From an uncultured Hyphomicrobiales bacterium (GTDB taxonomy: Bacteria > Pseudomonadota > Alphaproteobacteria > Rhizobiales > Xanthobacteraceae): a stretch of DNA of 64,000 bases. The stretch is from positions 1-64,000 of the forward strand of contig CAIMEA010000014.1 of the NCBI GenBank assembly GCA_903839845.1, read 5' to 3'. Positions within the stretch are counted from its first letter, which is position 1; every line of letters begins with the position of its first letter. A program made the translations under genes and the position numbers. Under the pieces are notes generated by a model. That model made no database searches. It was not told where the DNA came from and saw only the letters and a list, made by a program, of their open reading frames with translations. Of this stretch, positions 53,001-60,936 are shown in pieces.

Positions 53001-53180
53001 GCGCAGATGCTGTTGCAGGTGCACGACGAACTAATTTTTGAAGTCCCCGAGAAGGAAGTCAAAGACACCATCGTCATCGTCAAGGACGTGATGGAATCGG
53101 CGCCGCACCCGGCGGTGTCGCTGCATGTGCCGTTGCAGGTCGATGCTCGTGCCGCGGACAACTGGGACGAGGCGCATTAA
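50088..53180 (+). CDS. polA: DNA polymerase I, with in-frame palindromic repeat insertion
   Basis: 1030 aa. The 5'-nuclease domain (about 30-320, FLVDGSGYIFRAYHAL; Asp-rich active site), proofreading 3'-5' exonuclease domain (about 405-600; VAVDTETTS, NMKYDW and AAEDADVTLRL keep the metal-binding Asp/Glu), and polymerase domain (motif A DYSQIELRLL near 803, motif B RRRAKAINFGIIYGIS, motif C QVHDELIFEV near 980) are all intact. Between the first two, residues about 350-382 (VMAGLDPAIHDTAP ... RVKPGGDG) are encoded by a palindromic repeat. The family usually has about 930-1000 aa; the insert explains extra length. Its last four bases overlap the convergent methyltransferase gene. Confidence 0.95.
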   Translation: MPTSAKSKAAPKSAAKPQADKAAPANPAARALKKGDHVFLVDGSGYIFRAYHALPPLTRKSDGLQVNAVLGFCNMLWKLLADMPKDDKPTHLAVVFDKSEKTFRTEMYPEYKAHRPDLPEDLRPQFPLIRDAVRAFEIPCLEQAGFEADDLIATYARLAVEAGATATIVSSDKDLMQLVGNGVTMYDTMKDKRIGPAEVMEKFGVGPDKVIEVQALIGDSSDNVPGVPGIGVKTAAQLIGEYGDLETLLARASEIKQDKRRQTLIDNAEIARISKRLVTLDQNVPLDVAVDELAVHEPDYKNLIAFLKAMEFSTITRRVADKSGIDASKIEPDGKATTGSAASIPPQSQLVMAGLDPAIHDTAPRSPGDRMAPRVKPGGDGQSTGQSAANVLTPISLAAARAERARTAKIDRSTYETVRTLKRLKEWIARAYDLGVVAVDTETTSLDPMTAHLCGFSLAVAPNEACYVPLGHRDGGPAGGSDLFAPESKLCPDQIPETEALAALKKMLEDRSILKVAQNMKYDWLIFAQRNIFIDGYDDTMLISYVLDAGKGGHGMDDLAKRWLNHDTIEFGHVAGTGKAQVTFDCVAIDKASEYAAEDADVTLRLWSALKARLAAENVTTVYETLERQMPEVLARMERRGISIDRQVLSRLSGEFAQKQAGLEEEIKELAGEPLNPGSPKQLGDILFGKMALPGGTKTKTGQWSTGARELEELAEQGHQLPRKILDWRQVSKLRSTYTEALPNHVNPTTHRVHTSYALAATSTGRLSSSEPNLQNIPIRTEEGRKIRKAFVAAPGMKLVSADYSQIELRLLAEVADVPTLRQAFKDGIDIHAMTASEMFGVPVKDMPSDIRRRAKAINFGIIYGISAFGLANQLSIEREEAGAYIKKYFERFPGIRDYMDETKEFCRAHGYVLTLFGRKCHYPDIKASNGSIRAFNERAAINARLQGSAADIIRRAMIRMEPELKAAKLSAQMLLQVHDELIFEVPEKEVKDTIVIVKDVMESAPHPAVSLHVPLQVDARAADNWDEAH
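51136..51232. repeat. Palindromic repeat inside the polA reading frame
   Basis: Arms TTGTCATGGCCGGGCTTGA and GGGTCAAGCCCGGGGGTGAC with an inner GGTCA/TGACC pattern resemble the intergenic repeat at 28918-29005. Here it is read without stop and yields MAGLDPAIH and RVKPGGDG, peptides often seen where this element lies in coding DNA of Bradyrhizobium-like genomes. It sits in an interdomain linker. Confidence 0.8.
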
Positions 53181-53917
53181 CGCAGTTTGCGGAAGACCGC
53201 GTCGACCTTGCCGCCGCCGTCCGGCAAACGCCGGTTGTCCGGGCCGAACAGCGGCGTTGGCGACGTCATTCTCAGCACGCTTTCAAAGTCGGCGCTGGTG
53301 CGCGTGTCGCTGAAGCGGAAGTTGCTGTGCGCGATGGCCAGCAAGCCGCCGCGCCGCAGGCAGCGGGCAAAATCCGCGACGGCGTTTTCAAAATCGGCGA
53401 AGCGCAACAGATGATCGCTGCGCGTCACGCCCGGCTCGCCGAGACCGCCGTGGCGCAGCACCGCCATGCAGAAGATGGCGTCGTAGGCGCCGGTCGCCTC
53501 GCCGGCGGTCGACTCCGCGCATTCGAACCTGATCCCCGGATCGCTCTGTTCGGCCAGCCGCCGCTTGCCGATGGCGATGTTGGCCGGATTGATATCGACG
53601 CCCTTGATGCGCGCGGCCGGAAAATAGCGCCGCAGCGTGAACACTTCCTCGCCGGTCGAACAGCCGAAGGACAAAAGCACGAGCGGATGGCCGGCCAGCG
53701 GATCGTCTGCGAGGGCCGTCTGGACAAAGCGAAAAATGCCGGGATACCGGTCGGGTCGCGTATCGTTGACCGGCTGGAACGCCCCGCGCGGCCGCACCCA
53801 GTAAAGCCACATGACATTGCGATAGGACCGGTCGGCCGCCAGCCGCCACAGCAGCCGCGCCGCGCGGTTGATCAACCACGGGCGCCTGGGTCGCGGATGC
53901 GGCTCGCTGCCTGTCAT
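53177..53917 (-). CDS. Class I SAM-dependent methyltransferase
   Basis: 246 aa from the ATG at 53917. The SAM-binding motif is LVLLSFGCSTGEEVFTLRRY, then IKGVDINPANIAIGKRRLAE and the motif II region YDAIFCMAVLRHGG. It resembles small-molecule or CheR-related methyltransferases but has no extra domain. Stop codon overlaps that of polA by four bases. The substrate cannot be told. Confidence 0.82.
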   Translation of the reverse strand: MTGSEPHPRPRRPWLINRAARLLWRLAADRSYRNVMWLYWVRPRGAFQPVNDTRPDRYPGIFRFVQTALADDPLAGHPLVLLSFGCSTGEEVFTLRRYFPAARIKGVDINPANIAIGKRRLAEQSDPGIRFECAESTAGEATGAYDAIFCMAVLRHGGLGEPGVTRSDHLLRFADFENAVADFARCLRRGGLLAIAHSNFRFSDTRTSADFESVLRMTSPTPLFGPDNRRLPDGGGKVDAVFRKLR

Positions 53918-53985
53918 GACAGCGCAATCATGACAATGCCGCCGGGCCAACGCAATCGAACCGAGGCGGCCCGATTTGGCTCGTC

Positions 53986-55152
53986 TCAGGCCACGATCTG
54001 CTTCATCACAGCGTACAGATTGTTCTTCGCTTCAAAACCGATGCCCGGAATATCCGGCATGGCAATGCGGCTGTCGGTGACTTTGGTATCGTCGGCAAAG
54101 CCGCCGAACGGCGCGAACACCTGCGGATACGATTCGTTGCCGCCAAGACCTAAGCCCACCGCGATGTTCAGCGCGAACTGGTGGCCGCCATGCGGCACGC
54201 AGCGCCGCCGCGACCAGCCGTGCTGGGCCAACATGTCGAGCGTGCGCAGATATTCGACCAGGCCATAGGACAAAGCCGGATCGAATTGCAGCCAGTCCCT
54301 GTCCGCGCGAAGTCCGCCGTGGCGGATGAGATTGCGCGCATCCTGCATCGAGAACAGGTTCTCGCCTGTCGCCAGCGGCGGCGCGTAGCGCGTCGCCAAG
54401 GCCGCGTGCAGCAGGTAATCGAGCGGGTCGAGCGGCTCCTCGTACCATTTGAGTTTATAGGGCGCGATGGCGTCGCCGCAGGCCAAGGCCTCGTCGAGAT
54501 CGTAGCGGCCATTGACGTCGACGCACAGGTTCTCGCCCTTGCCGCCGACCACCTTCAACGCCGCCTCGATGCGCTTGATGTCGTCCTTCAGCGGCACGCC
54601 GCCGATTTTCATCTTCACGGTCGAATAGCCGAGATCGAGATAATGCTTCATCTCGGTCTCGAGGCCGTCAATGTCCTTGTCCGGATAATAATAGCCGCCG
54701 GCGGCGTAGACCCACGCCGTCTTATCGGCGATGCCATTATTGTAGCGGTCGGCCAGCATGCGCCACAGCGGCACGCCTTCGGCCTTTGACACGGCATCCC
54801 ACAAAGCCATGTCGAGCACGCCGACGGCAACCGAACGCTCGCCGTGGCCGCCGGGCTTCTCGTTCTTCATCATCGCCGCCCAGGCCTTGCCCGGATCGAT
54901 CAGCCCGCGCGCGTCCTGAATGCTCTCCGGCTTGGCGTCGCGCAGGCGCGGGATGAAGCGTTCGTGCAGCAGGCCCTGCGGCGCGTAGCGGCCGTTCGAG
55001 TTGAAGCCGAAGCCGACGACCGGCTTGCCGTCCTTCACCACGTCGGTGAAGATCGCCACCACGCTCGCCGTCATGGTCGAGAAGTCGATATAAGCATTGG
55101 CGATTTTCGACGAGATCGGCACGACGATGTCGCGGATGGCGGTGATGCGCAT
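53986..55152 (-). CDS. Enolase-superfamily dehydratase (D-tartrate dehydratase-like, mandelate racemase subgroup)
   Basis: 388 aa. KxK base at K180-K182 (STVKMKIGG), metal ligands D212 (VDVNGRYD), E238/E239 (WYEEPLDP) and E264 (ATGENLFSM), and H321 in VPHGGHQFAL. This order and RHGG...DWLQFD..LSYGLVEYL match the D-tartrate dehydratase of Bradyrhizobium closely. Likely reaction: D-tartrate to oxaloacetate. The start is ATG at 55152. It is a single gene, so pathway context is lacking. Confidence 0.82.
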   Translation of the reverse strand: MRITAIRDIVVPISSKIANAYIDFSTMTASVVAIFTDVVKDGKPVVGFGFNSNGRYAPQGLLHERFIPRLRDAKPESIQDARGLIDPGKAWAAMMKNEKPGGHGERSVAVGVLDMALWDAVSKAEGVPLWRMLADRYNNGIADKTAWVYAAGGYYYPDKDIDGLETEMKHYLDLGYSTVKMKIGGVPLKDDIKRIEAALKVVGGKGENLCVDVNGRYDLDEALACGDAIAPYKLKWYEEPLDPLDYLLHAALATRYAPPLATGENLFSMQDARNLIRHGGLRADRDWLQFDPALSYGLVEYLRTLDMLAQHGWSRRRCVPHGGHQFALNIAVGLGLGGNESYPQVFAPFGGFADDTKVTDSRIAMPDIPGIGFEAKNNLYAVMKQIVA

Positions 55153-55259
55153 GGCACTCTCTTGTGGAATTGGCCCGTACCCTTAAACCCGGAACGCCAT
55201 CGCTGCCAGCGCCTTTTGTCGCAGTTGTCGCCTCAACGCATGCCTGCTAGCCACATGCG

Positions 55260-56678
55260 ATGATCATCCTCTGGCCGGTTATTGCAAGTATCGCGCTGCT
55301 CATCCCTTCCGCCGCGCAGGCGGCGACGCTGGAAGGCGCAGGAATGGGCTGGTATTGGGGGCTTCCCTTCGCTGGGATGCTCCTGTCGATCGCGCTATGC
55401 CCGTTGCTGGTTCCGAAAATCTGGCACGGCCATTACGGCAAGATCGCGCTCGGCTGGGCGGTCGTGACGCTTGTCGCCATCGCCGCCTTCTTCGGGGCGC
55501 CGGCCGCGCTCGCCGCCTTCGTGCATGCCGCGCTCGCCGAATATATGAGCTTCATTATTCTTTTGTTCGCGCTCTACGTCGTCGCCGGCGGCATTCTCGT
55601 GACCGGCACCCTGCGCGGCACGCCGGCGACCAATCTCGCCATCCTCGCTTTCGGCACGGTTATCGCCAGCGTCGTCGGCACCACCGGCGCCTCGATGATC
55701 CTGATCCGGCCGCTAGTCCGCGCCAATGCCGAGCGAACCGGCAACGCCCATGTCGTGGTGTTCTTTATTTTTCTCGTTGCCAATATCGGCGGCGCGCTGT
55801 CGCCGCTCGGCGACCCGCCTTTGTTCGTCGGCTTCCTGCGCGGCGTCGACTTTTTCTGGACCGCGCAGCATCTCTGGCTGCAAACGGCCATTGTCGCCGG
55901 TCTTGTGCTGGCGATTTTCTTTGCGCTCGATACTTACAAGTTTCGCGCTGAAGCACCGGCGTTGACGAAGGAGCCGGCGGTCGCGCTTACGGTTCGCGGC
56001 CGCCGCAACATCGTGCTGATCGGCATGATCGTCGCCGCCATTCTTTTATCGGCGGCCTGGCAACCGGGCACCGCCTTCGACGTCTACGGCACGCACGTCG
56101 AATTGCAGAACCTCGCGCGCGACGCCGCGCTGGTCGCGATCGCACTCGCTTCCCTGTGGCTGACGCCCGACGAACACCGCGCCGCCAACGGCTTCACCTT
56201 CGAGCCGATCCGCGAAGTCGCCATCCTGTTCGCCGGCATCTTCGTCGCCATCATCCCGGTGCTGGCGATGCTGCAGGCCGGCCCTGACGGCACCTTCGCC
56301 TTCCTGCTCAAGGCTGTGACGGCCAAAGACGGCACGCCGCACGAGGCCGCCTATTTCTGGCTGACCGGCGCTTTGTCCGGTTTTCTCGACAACGCGCCGA
56401 CTTATCTCGTGTTCTTTGAACTCGCCTCCGGCGACGCCAAAGAATTGATGGGGCCGTTGTCCGGTACCCTGGCGGCGATCTCGATGGGCGCGGTCTATAT
56501 GGGCGCGCTCAGCTATATCGGCAACGCGCCGAACCTGATGATCTACGCCATTGCCACCGAACAGGGCGTGCGCATGCCGGGCTTTTTCGCCTATGTGATG
56601 TGGGCAGCTTGCGTGCTGGTGCCGCTGTTCCTGCTGCTGACGTTGCTGCCGATTTCGCCGATCCTCAAACCGTTTTGA
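55260..56678 (+). CDS. Sodium:proton antiporter / ion transporter superfamily permease
   Basis: 472 aa, about 11-12 membrane helices, with a signal-like first segment ending AAQA. Motifs: VVGTTGASMILIRPL, FIFLVANIGGALSPLGDPPL (the conserved GDPP loop of the NhaD/CitM/ArsB ion-transporter superfamily) and SGFLDNAPTYLVFFE (repeated half). Probable Na+/H+ antiporter or dicarboxylate/ion permease. Starts 107 bases from the divergent dehydratase gene and ends 10 bases before the convergent RidA gene. Confidence 0.85.
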   Translation: MIILWPVIASIALLIPSAAQAATLEGAGMGWYWGLPFAGMLLSIALCPLLVPKIWHGHYGKIALGWAVVTLVAIAAFFGAPAALAAFVHAALAEYMSFIILLFALYVVAGGILVTGTLRGTPATNLAILAFGTVIASVVGTTGASMILIRPLVRANAERTGNAHVVVFFIFLVANIGGALSPLGDPPLFVGFLRGVDFFWTAQHLWLQTAIVAGLVLAIFFALDTYKFRAEAPALTKEPAVALTVRGRRNIVLIGMIVAAILLSAAWQPGTAFDVYGTHVELQNLARDAALVAIALASLWLTPDEHRAANGFTFEPIREVAILFAGIFVAIIPVLAMLQAGPDGTFAFLLKAVTAKDGTPHEAAYFWLTGALSGFLDNAPTYLVFFELASGDAKELMGPLSGTLAAISMGAVYMGALSYIGNAPNLMIYAIATEQGVRMPGFFAYVMWAACVLVPLFLLLTLLPISPILKPF

Positions 56679-56687
56679 TATTCGGCC

Positions 56688-57092
56688 CTACGCCGCCAAC
56701 ACCGCGACCGCCTCGATCTCGAATAGCGCGCCGGGCCGCGCCAGCGCCGGAATGGCGATGGTGGTCGAAGCCGGCGGTGCCTTGGTATTGAGGAAGGAGT
56801 CCCGCACTTCGCGGAAGACGCCGATATGGGCGATGTCGGTGAGGTAGTTGTTGATCTTGACCACGTCGTTGAACGTGGCGCCGACCGACGCGAGAGCAAG
56901 TCCGAGGTTCTCAAAGGCTTTTGTGCATTGCGCGCGGAAGTCGCCCGGCTGGCCGACGAGCTTGTTGTCGAGGTCGAGGCCGAGTTGTCCCGCGATATAG
57001 ACGGTGCGGCCCGGGCCGGTGACTTCGACGACGTGCGTATAGCCCGGCGGTTTCGCCACCGTCGCCGGATTAAGATGCCGGATTTGCGTCAT
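56688..57092 (-). CDS. RidA family protein (reactive intermediate deaminase)
   Basis: 134 aa, the usual length. Trimeric RidA proteins hydrolyse reactive enamine/imine intermediates formed by pyridoxal enzymes. VYIAGQLGLD near residue 35 and PPASTTIAIPALARPGALFE near 105-125 are conserved; the Arg usually found in the PAR.. position is not obvious here (PASTTI), so it may belong to a divergent Rid subgroup with other chemistry. It lies between two transporter genes. Confidence 0.85.
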   Translation of the reverse strand: MTQIRHLNPATVAKPPGYTHVVEVTGPGRTVYIAGQLGLDLDNKLVGQPGDFRAQCTKAFENLGLALASVGATFNDVVKINNYLTDIAHIGVFREVRDSFLNTKAPPASTTIAIPALARPGALFEIEAVAVLAA

Positions 57093-57302
57093 CGCTTGTT
57101 CCCCCCGTTTTGCGCGCCTTCAGGCGCATCGGCAGGAATGCTAGCGCGCGACTCGCCGCCTGGACAGACCCGGACCGACGAGTCGCAAAACATCCGCCGC
57201 GAACTTGACTCCCCCGGCCCATTGCCGGAGTTTCGCAGCCGGGCTTTCAGGGCGCCATCGGCGGCACAGCCGGGGCCCCGCGATATTGGGGGGACTTCGC
57301 TT

Positions 57303-58640
57303 ATGACCGCACACGCGGTATCTCAGGTCTATTTCGGGCTCAATCCGATGTGGGTGTCGACCTGCATCCTGGCCATCACTTATGCCGTCATCATGTCGGA
57401 AAAGGTCAACCGCGCGATCGTCGCGCTGGTCGGCTCCGGGCTAATGATCGTGGTCGGCGTGCTCGATCAGGACGAGGCGATCAAGGGCATCGACTGGAAC
57501 ACCATCGGCCTGTTGACCGGCATGATGATTCTCGTCTCGATCTCGCGCCGCTCCGGCATGTTCCAGTATCTCGCCATCTGGTCGGCGCAGGCCGCCAAGG
57601 CGCATCCGGCCGGAATCCTGTTCATCCTCCAGATCACCACCGCGGTCTTGTCGGCGTTCCTCGACAACGTCACCACCGTGCTGCTGGTCGTGCCCGTCAC
57701 CCTGGCGATCTGCGGCACGCTGAAAGTGCCGGTCTATCCCTATTTGTTCGCGGAAATTTTCGCTTCCAATATCGGCGGCACCGCCACCTTGATCGGCGAT
57801 CCGCCCAATATCCTGATCGGCTCGCAGGCGGGACTCGCCTTCAACGATTTCGTCTATCACCTGACGCCGGTGATCATCATCGTCATGGTGGTGCAGGCGA
57901 TCATGATTCACATCGTCTGGGGCAAGGATCTGAAGGCGACGGCCGAGTCGGAAGCCGCCGTCATGGCGATGAATGCCAAGGAAGCCATTCAGGATTGGGT
58001 CCTGCTCCGGCAATCCTTGATCGTCATCGGTCTGGTGATGATCGGCTTCATCCTGGCGCGGCCGCTGCATCTGGAGCCGGCCACCATCGCCATGCTTGGC
58101 GCGGCGATCCTGATGCTGCTCGACAACTGGGAGCATCATAACGAAAAGGCGGCGCAGAACATCCATTCGACGTTCGGCGACGTCGAATGGATCACGATCT
58201 TCTTCTTCATCGGCCTGTTCATTGTCGTGCACGGCGTCGATGTCGGCGGATTGCTCAATATGCTGGCCAACAAGCTGGTGGCGGCAACCGGCGGCAGCCT
58301 GGGTCACACCGGCTACGCCATCCTGTGGGCGTCGGCGATCCTCTCGGCGATCGTCGACAACATCCCGTTTGTCGCCACCATGATTCCGCTGATCAAGAAC
58401 ATGGCGCCGTCTTTCGGCGGCGCCGACCACATCCAGCCGCTGTGGTGGTGCCTGTCGCTCGGCGCCTGTCTCGGCGGCAATGGAACCCTGATCGGCGCGT
58501 CGGCCAACCTGACGGTCGCCGGCATCGCCGAGCGCAACGGCGTACCGTTCCGTTTCATGACCTACACGCTGTATGCGTTCCCGATGATGCTGGTGTCCGT
58601 GGCGATCTGCCACGTCTACCTGTGGTGGCGCTATTTCTGA
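57303..58640 (+). CDS. ArsB/NhaD (SLC13) family permease
   Basis: 445 aa from the ATG at 57303; a longer open frame from 56826 overlaps RidA on the other strand. About 11-12 helices in two inverted halves, each with a substrate loop: FASNIGGTATLIGDPPNILI and SLGACLGGNGTLIGASANL. Reentrant SAxLDNVTT (LSAFLDNVTTVLLV) and VDNIPFVATM. Typical of arsenite/anion or Na+/H+ transport. The true ion is unknown. A strong terminator lies 25 bases downstream. Confidence 0.87.
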   Translation: MTAHAVSQVYFGLNPMWVSTCILAITYAVIMSEKVNRAIVALVGSGLMIVVGVLDQDEAIKGIDWNTIGLLTGMMILVSISRRSGMFQYLAIWSAQAAKAHPAGILFILQITTAVLSAFLDNVTTVLLVVPVTLAICGTLKVPVYPYLFAEIFASNIGGTATLIGDPPNILIGSQAGLAFNDFVYHLTPVIIIVMVVQAIMIHIVWGKDLKATAESEAAVMAMNAKEAIQDWVLLRQSLIVIGLVMIGFILARPLHLEPATIAMLGAAILMLLDNWEHHNEKAAQNIHSTFGDVEWITIFFFIGLFIVVHGVDVGGLLNMLANKLVAATGGSLGHTGYAILWASAILSAIVDNIPFVATMIPLIKNMAPSFGGADHIQPLWWCLSLGACLGGNGTLIGASANLTVAGIAERNGVPFRFMTYTLYAFPMMLVSVAICHVYLWWRYF

Positions 58641-58664
58641 GCTGGCCTGACGTCGCAACGAGTC

Positions 58665-58699
58665 AACGGCGCGCAATCCACCCGGTTGCGCGCCGTTTT
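58665..58699 (+). terminator. Rho-independent terminator after the SLC13-family gene
   Basis: Stem AACGGCGCGCAA (58665-58676) pairs with TTGCGCGCCGTT (58686-58697) over a 9-base loop and is followed by TTC.. T-rich sequence. Confidence 0.85.
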
Positions 58700-58862
58700 C
58701 TTGTCCGCCGCTTGCCCGCCGCATTTGCTAACCGATCGTTTACTTCGCTGCGATTAGCTCGCCGGACGAATCGCCTGACGGCGGCGGCAACCTTCCGCCT
58801 GTCCCGGCGTTGATAAAAAGGCCGCCCCATTCAGGTCGGCCGAAAGCTCAGGCGGGCGTGCG

Positions 58863-59657
58863 ATGGTCTATCGAAGCCGATATCGGGAGATCAGACTTGG
58901 CGTCGCCGCGCTGGCCGTTGGTATCGCGTTGTCCGCCACTCTGCTGCCGCAAGCAGCCTCGGCCGGCTTTCTCGACCGGCTGTTCGGCGACGTGCGCCGC
59001 GCCATCGAAGCGCCGCGCCAGTCGGCGCCGCTGCCGTTCCTCGATCCGTTGAGCAGCATCGCCAATCATCTCAGTGCGCCGGCCCCCGAGCGCGAGCAAT
59101 TGCGTGCCGACAATAGCGGCCCGGCGAAAGCCTTTTGCGTGCGCACCTGCGATGGACATTTCTTTCCGGTGCAGGCCCATGCGGGCGCGACCGCGGCCGA
59201 GAGCTGCCGCTCGTTCTGCCCGGCAACCGAGACCAGACTTTACGGCGGCAGCAATATCGACACCGCCACCGCCAGCGACGGCGGCCGTTATGCCGATTTG
59301 CCGAACGCCTTCGTCTATCGCAAGGCAATGGTCGCCGGCTGCACCTGCAACGGCAAGAACGCTTTCGGCCTCGCCCGGCTCGACGCGACAACCGACCCGA
59401 CCTTGCGCCAGGGCGATGTCGTCGCCACCAAGACAGGGCTGGTCGCCTTCACGGGTGCGACCAACAACGTCGCCAATTTCACGCCGATCGAAAATTATTC
59501 GCGCCTGCCCAAGACCACGCGCGACAAACTCGCCGACACCAAGATCATGCCGCCGACGCCGGGCGCGGCGGCCGCCGCCGACGTCACCTCATCGATCACG
59601 CCGGTCGCCGACAATCCGCGCGATCCCAATCGCGGCCGCGTTCAGCTCGCGCGCTGA
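58863..59657 (+). CDS. DUF2865 domain secreted protein
   Basis: 264 aa with a signal peptide ending QAASA-GF. The DUF2865 core is recognised by AFCVRTCDGHFFPV (two Cys), SCRSFCP, TRLYGGSNID and CTCNGKNAFGL. At least six Cys suggest disulfides in the periplasm. The family is restricted to alphaproteobacteria and has no known function. It starts ATG at 58863 and ends just before the convergent FAD oxidase gene. The Pro/Ala-rich C-terminus looks disordered. Confidence 0.85.
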   Translation: MVYRSRYREIRLGVAALAVGIALSATLLPQAASAGFLDRLFGDVRRAIEAPRQSAPLPFLDPLSSIANHLSAPAPEREQLRADNSGPAKAFCVRTCDGHFFPVQAHAGATAAESCRSFCPATETRLYGGSNIDTATASDGGRYADLPNAFVYRKAMVAGCTCNGKNAFGLARLDATTDPTLRQGDVVATKTGLVAFTGATNNVANFTPIENYSRLPKTTRDKLADTKIMPPTPGAAAAADVTSSITPVADNPRDPNRGRVQLAR

Positions 59658-59659
59658 TC

Positions 59660-60754
59660 TCAAGCCGAGACGAGGTCGGCCACTTCCTCGGCCAGCGACA
59701 GCGAACTGGTCAGGCCTGGCGATTCGATGCCGAACATCTGCACCAGCCCCGGCACATTGTGGTGCGCCGGACCATCGATCAGGAAATCCGCCGCCGGCTC
59801 GCCGGGGCCGGTGAGCTTTGGCCGGATGCCGGAATAATCCGGCGCCAGCGAGCCGTCCGGCATCGCCGGGAAATAGGTGCGGATGCGCTCGTAGAACACG
59901 TCGGCACGCTTGGGATCGACCGGGTAATATTCGCGGTCGATCCATTCGACGTCCGGCCCGAAGCGCATGCGGCCAGCCAGATCGAGCGTCACATGCACGC
60001 CAAGCCCGCCATGCACCGGCGCCGGATAGATCAGCCGGCTGAAAGCCGGTCGGCCGGTGAAGGTGAAGTAATTGCCTTTGGCCAGCACCTGCTTGGGCAC
60101 GCGCGCCTGCGGATAATCCTGCAGCGTCTTCGCCACGCTCTGCGCCCGCAAGCCGGCGCAATTCACCACCGCGTCGAATTCGAAGTCGCCGCCATCGCTG
60201 CCGCCGAAGGTGACGACCCACTGGCCGTCTTTGCGCTTCGCCCCGGTGACCGGCGTGTTGAAGGCAATGGCGCCGCCTGTGTCCTCGATGTCGCCGCGCA
60301 AAGCCAGCATATAAGAGTGCGCATCGACAATGCCGGTCTCCGGCGAATGCAGCGCCGCGGTGCAGGACAGTTGCGGCTCGAGCGCCATCGCCGCCTGCGC
60401 GCTCAGCATCACCAGCCCTTCGACATCGTTGATCTTGCCCTGCGCGGCGATTGCCTCGATCTTGGCGGTCTCCTCCGCATCGGTAGCGACGATGAACTTG
60501 CCGCACTTCTTGTGCGGCACGCCGTGCGTGGCGCAGAAGGCGTAGAGCAGCCGGCGGCCATTGACACAGTGTCGCGCGCGCAGCGACCCGGTCGGGTAAT
60601 ACATGCCGCCATGAATGACCTCGCTGTTGCGCGAGGAGATGCCGGTGCCGATGGCGTTTTCGGCTTCCGCCACGATGACGTCGTGGCCTCGCACGGCGAT
60701 GGCGCGCGCCACGGCCAGACCGACGACGCCGGCGCCGATAACCAATACTTGCAT
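59660..60754 (-). CDS. NAD(P)/FAD-dependent oxidoreductase, L-2-hydroxyglutarate oxidase-like
   Basis: 364 aa DAO-type flavoprotein. FAD-binding start VLVIGAGVVGLAVARAIAVR, then SSRNSEVIHGGMYYPTGSL, which is characteristic for LhgO and related 2-hydroxyacid oxidases (His in the active site), and DAHSYMLALRGD. The C-terminal GIESPGLTSSLSLAEEV completes the fold. The likely substrate L-2-hydroxyglutarate is inferred from family. The gene is alone and convergent with the DUF2865 gene. Confidence 0.83.
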   Translation of the reverse strand: MQVLVIGAGVVGLAVARAIAVRGHDVIVAEAENAIGTGISSRNSEVIHGGMYYPTGSLRARHCVNGRRLLYAFCATHGVPHKKCGKFIVATDAEETAKIEAIAAQGKINDVEGLVMLSAQAAMALEPQLSCTAALHSPETGIVDAHSYMLALRGDIEDTGGAIAFNTPVTGAKRKDGQWVVTFGGSDGGDFEFDAVVNCAGLRAQSVAKTLQDYPQARVPKQVLAKGNYFTFTGRPAFSRLIYPAPVHGGLGVHVTLDLAGRMRFGPDVEWIDREYYPVDPKRADVFYERIRTYFPAMPDGSLAPDYSGIRPKLTGPGEPAADFLIDGPAHHNVPGLVQMFGIESPGLTSSLSLAEEVADLVSA

Positions 60755-60936
60755 GCGGATTCAGTCTCGATCGTCTGTCGCGGAAGTGGAACCAAGGCGC
60801 ACGGCCTTAAAGGTAAACCGCCGTTTGCACAAGAAACCGCCGGACCTTTGATCTTAACGCAGATCGGCGATCGGCCTTGACCTTTGCCCGCTAATGGCAA
60901 GATTCAGCCCGGGAATTTTCCCAACGGGCGGCGAAA

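Noticed and set aside
53177-53180. Four-base overlap of polA and methyltransferase stop codons as evidence of functional linkage
   Set aside because: The genes converge on opposite strands; compact packing explains it.
56826-57302. N-terminal extension of the SLC13-family permease
   Set aside because: Overlaps RidA on the other strand, is polar and Arg-rich, and the membrane protein starts at 57303.
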